DNA of 64,000 nucleotides from Vibrio natriegens NBRC 15636 = ATCC 14048 = DSM 759 (GTDB lineage: Bacteria > Pseudomonadota > Gammaproteobacteria > Enterobacterales > Vibrionaceae), in the NCBI RefSeq assembly GCF_035621455.1, contig NZ_CP141822.1, positions 1,798,001 through 1,862,000 on the forward strand, written 5' to 3'. The position numbers and the translations under genes were made by a program. Shown piece after piece: positions 63,097-64,000 of this stretch. Within the stretch, counting starts at the first letter, position 1. Every line of letters begins with the position of its first letter. The notes under the pieces are model-generated. The model was not told the origin of the DNA. It saw nothing but the letters and a program-made list of their open reading frames with translations, and searched no databases.

Positions 63097-63218
63097 GTAT
63101 AAAGGTTTTATTGAAACGTGAAACGCATATGGGCATTGCCTTAACGCAGACACAAAAACTTTAGCATTGGAACCATCCTAGTGATGACGGTAAGAGTTTA
63201 AGCTCTGAGGAGAAGAAT

Positions 63219-64000
63219 GTGAGTATTGAGAAAAAGCTAGATGTCATTTGTATGGGCCGCATTGCGGTTGATCTTTACGGTCAACAGATCGGCGCTCGTT
63301 TAGAAGACATGGGATCTTTTAATAAGTACCTTGGTGGCTCATCAGGTAATGTGGCTTACGGCACAGCAGTACAAGGATTGAAATCATCAATGCTTGCGCG
63401 CGTTGGTGACGAGCACATGGGCCGTTTCCTACGTGAAGAACTCGAGCGTGTTGGCTGTGATACTAGTCACTTGATCACTGACAAAGAGCGTTTGACAGGT
63501 CTGGTTATTCTGGGCATCAAAGACGAAGATACTTTCCCTCTGATCTTCTGCCGCGAAAACTGTGCTGACATGGCAATCAGCAAAGATGACTTTACTGAAG
63601 AGTACATCGCGTCTGCTCGCTGCCTGACAATCACTGGTACTCACCTATCCAATCCAAAAACGCGCGAAGCCGTACTTACCGCATTGAAATACGCTCGTCG
63701 CAATGGTGTAAAAACGGCGCTAGACATCGACTACCGCCCAGTACTTTGGGGTCTAACTTCACTGGGTGATGGCGAAACTCGTTACATCGCTTCAGACAAA
63801 GTGACTCAAGAACTGCAAGAAGTACTTGGCCTGTTCGATGTTATTGTCGGCACAGAAGAAGAGTTCCATATTTGTGGTGGTACAGATAACACTATCGATG
63901 CACTAAAAGCCGTACGTAAAGTTTCTGATGCTGAACTAGTGTGCAAACGCGGTGCACTGGGCTGCTCTGTATACAGCGAAGAAGTGCCAAACGATCTTGA
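63219..64000 (+). CDS. iolC: 5-dehydro-2-deoxygluconokinase, copy 2, N-terminal part (cut by window end)
   Basis: The first 260 codons of a second IolC. GTG start with GGAG upstream, then SIEKKLDVICMGRIAVDLYG. It carries the same kinase motifs as copy 1 (GGSSGNVAYG, DIDYRPVLWGLTSLGDGETR). By eye about nine in ten residues agree with copy 1 over this stretch, while DNA identity is nearer 80 percent, so the duplication is not recent. Whether the DUF2090 part is present lies beyond the window. It has its own pair of IolR-type boxes. Confidence 0.92.
   Translation, partial: MSIEKKLDVICMGRIAVDLYGQQIGARLEDMGSFNKYLGGSSGNVAYGTAVQGLKSSMLARVGDEHMGRFLREELERVGCDTSHLITDKERLTGLVILGIKDEDTFPLIFCRENCADMAISKDDFTEEYIASARCLTITGTHLSNPKTREAVLTALKYARRNGVKTALDIDYRPVLWGLTSLGDGETRYIASDKVTQELQEVLGLFDVIVGTEEEFHICGGTDNTIDALKAVRKVSDAELVCKRGALGCSVYSEEVPNDL

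Larger units (their letters stand above)
62920..63218. promoter_or_regulatory. control region of iolC copy 2
   Basis: About 300 bp without a gene. It holds two IolR-type boxes (63023-63036 and 63083-63096) and a GATCACAAA half site at 63042. GGAG lies before the GTG start. Confidence 0.55.

Overview
The gene content suggests a Vibrio, probably near the Harveyi clade: a Vibrio-type chitobiase, a 5-keto-gluconate kinase fused to a DUF2090 domain, an AdhE with strongly biased codons, and many solitary GNAT and VOC genes. This rests on protein resemblance only; no rRNA, tRNA or replication gene is present to fix species or replicon. I see no intact transposase, integrase, prophage or CRISPR array.

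Layout. (1) 1-11310: a polyamine block. A leftward operon puuD-puuR-puuC-puuB-aguB-aguA-gabD-gabT faces rightward puuA and an NhaC-family carrier. Together they can take agmatine to putrescine, then through gamma-glutamylated intermediates to GABA and succinate. (2) 11646-14910: a DUF3750 lipoprotein, a lipoprotein-type amidohydrolase and a small unknown protein. (3) 14957-21053: a polar amino-acid ABC importer (aapJQMP type) in one operon with an isoaspartyl peptidase/asparaginase, with a divergent LysR regulator. (4) 21071-33645: mostly leftward singletons (ACT, YjdM, AlaX-like, TauE-like, HAD, VOC, GNAT, DJ-1, HPP, YkgJ, CPBP-like), with a TetR gene, an RRM protein and a racemase broken by one stop codon. 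(5) 34192-39714: chitobiase, an OmpR/EnvZ-type pair, a GNAT and a small membrane protein.

(6) 40209-64000: a large myo-inositol catabolic region: iolA, Fe-dependent alcohol dehydrogenase, GntP-type permease, mgsA, iolB, iolG, inositol MFS carrier, IolH-like protein, LacI regulator, a second TIM-barrel enzyme, iolC, adhE, iolD and a second iolC cut by the window end. iolE and an RpiR-type iolR are not seen and may lie beyond 64000. Inositol would enter by the MFS carrier and be oxidised by IolG. It would then be hydrolysed by IolD, isomerised by IolB, phosphorylated and probably cleaved by the IolC fusion. The products are DHAP and malonate semialdehyde; IolA turns the latter into acetyl-CoA. 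AdhE, the Fe-alcohol dehydrogenase and MgsA are plausible overflow branches.

Two operator families cover this region. Twelve GRAA-N6-TTYC boxes precede iolA, adh/gntP, iolB/iolG, both iolC copies and iolD. One identical 16-bp LacI-type palindrome precedes both the carrier and the second TIM-barrel gene. Between iolA and the alcohol dehydrogenase sits a leftward operon of three tandem paralogous microproteins (54, 54 and 72 residues) that I cannot match to a described family. It and the apparently mosaic adhE are the most unusual items in the window.
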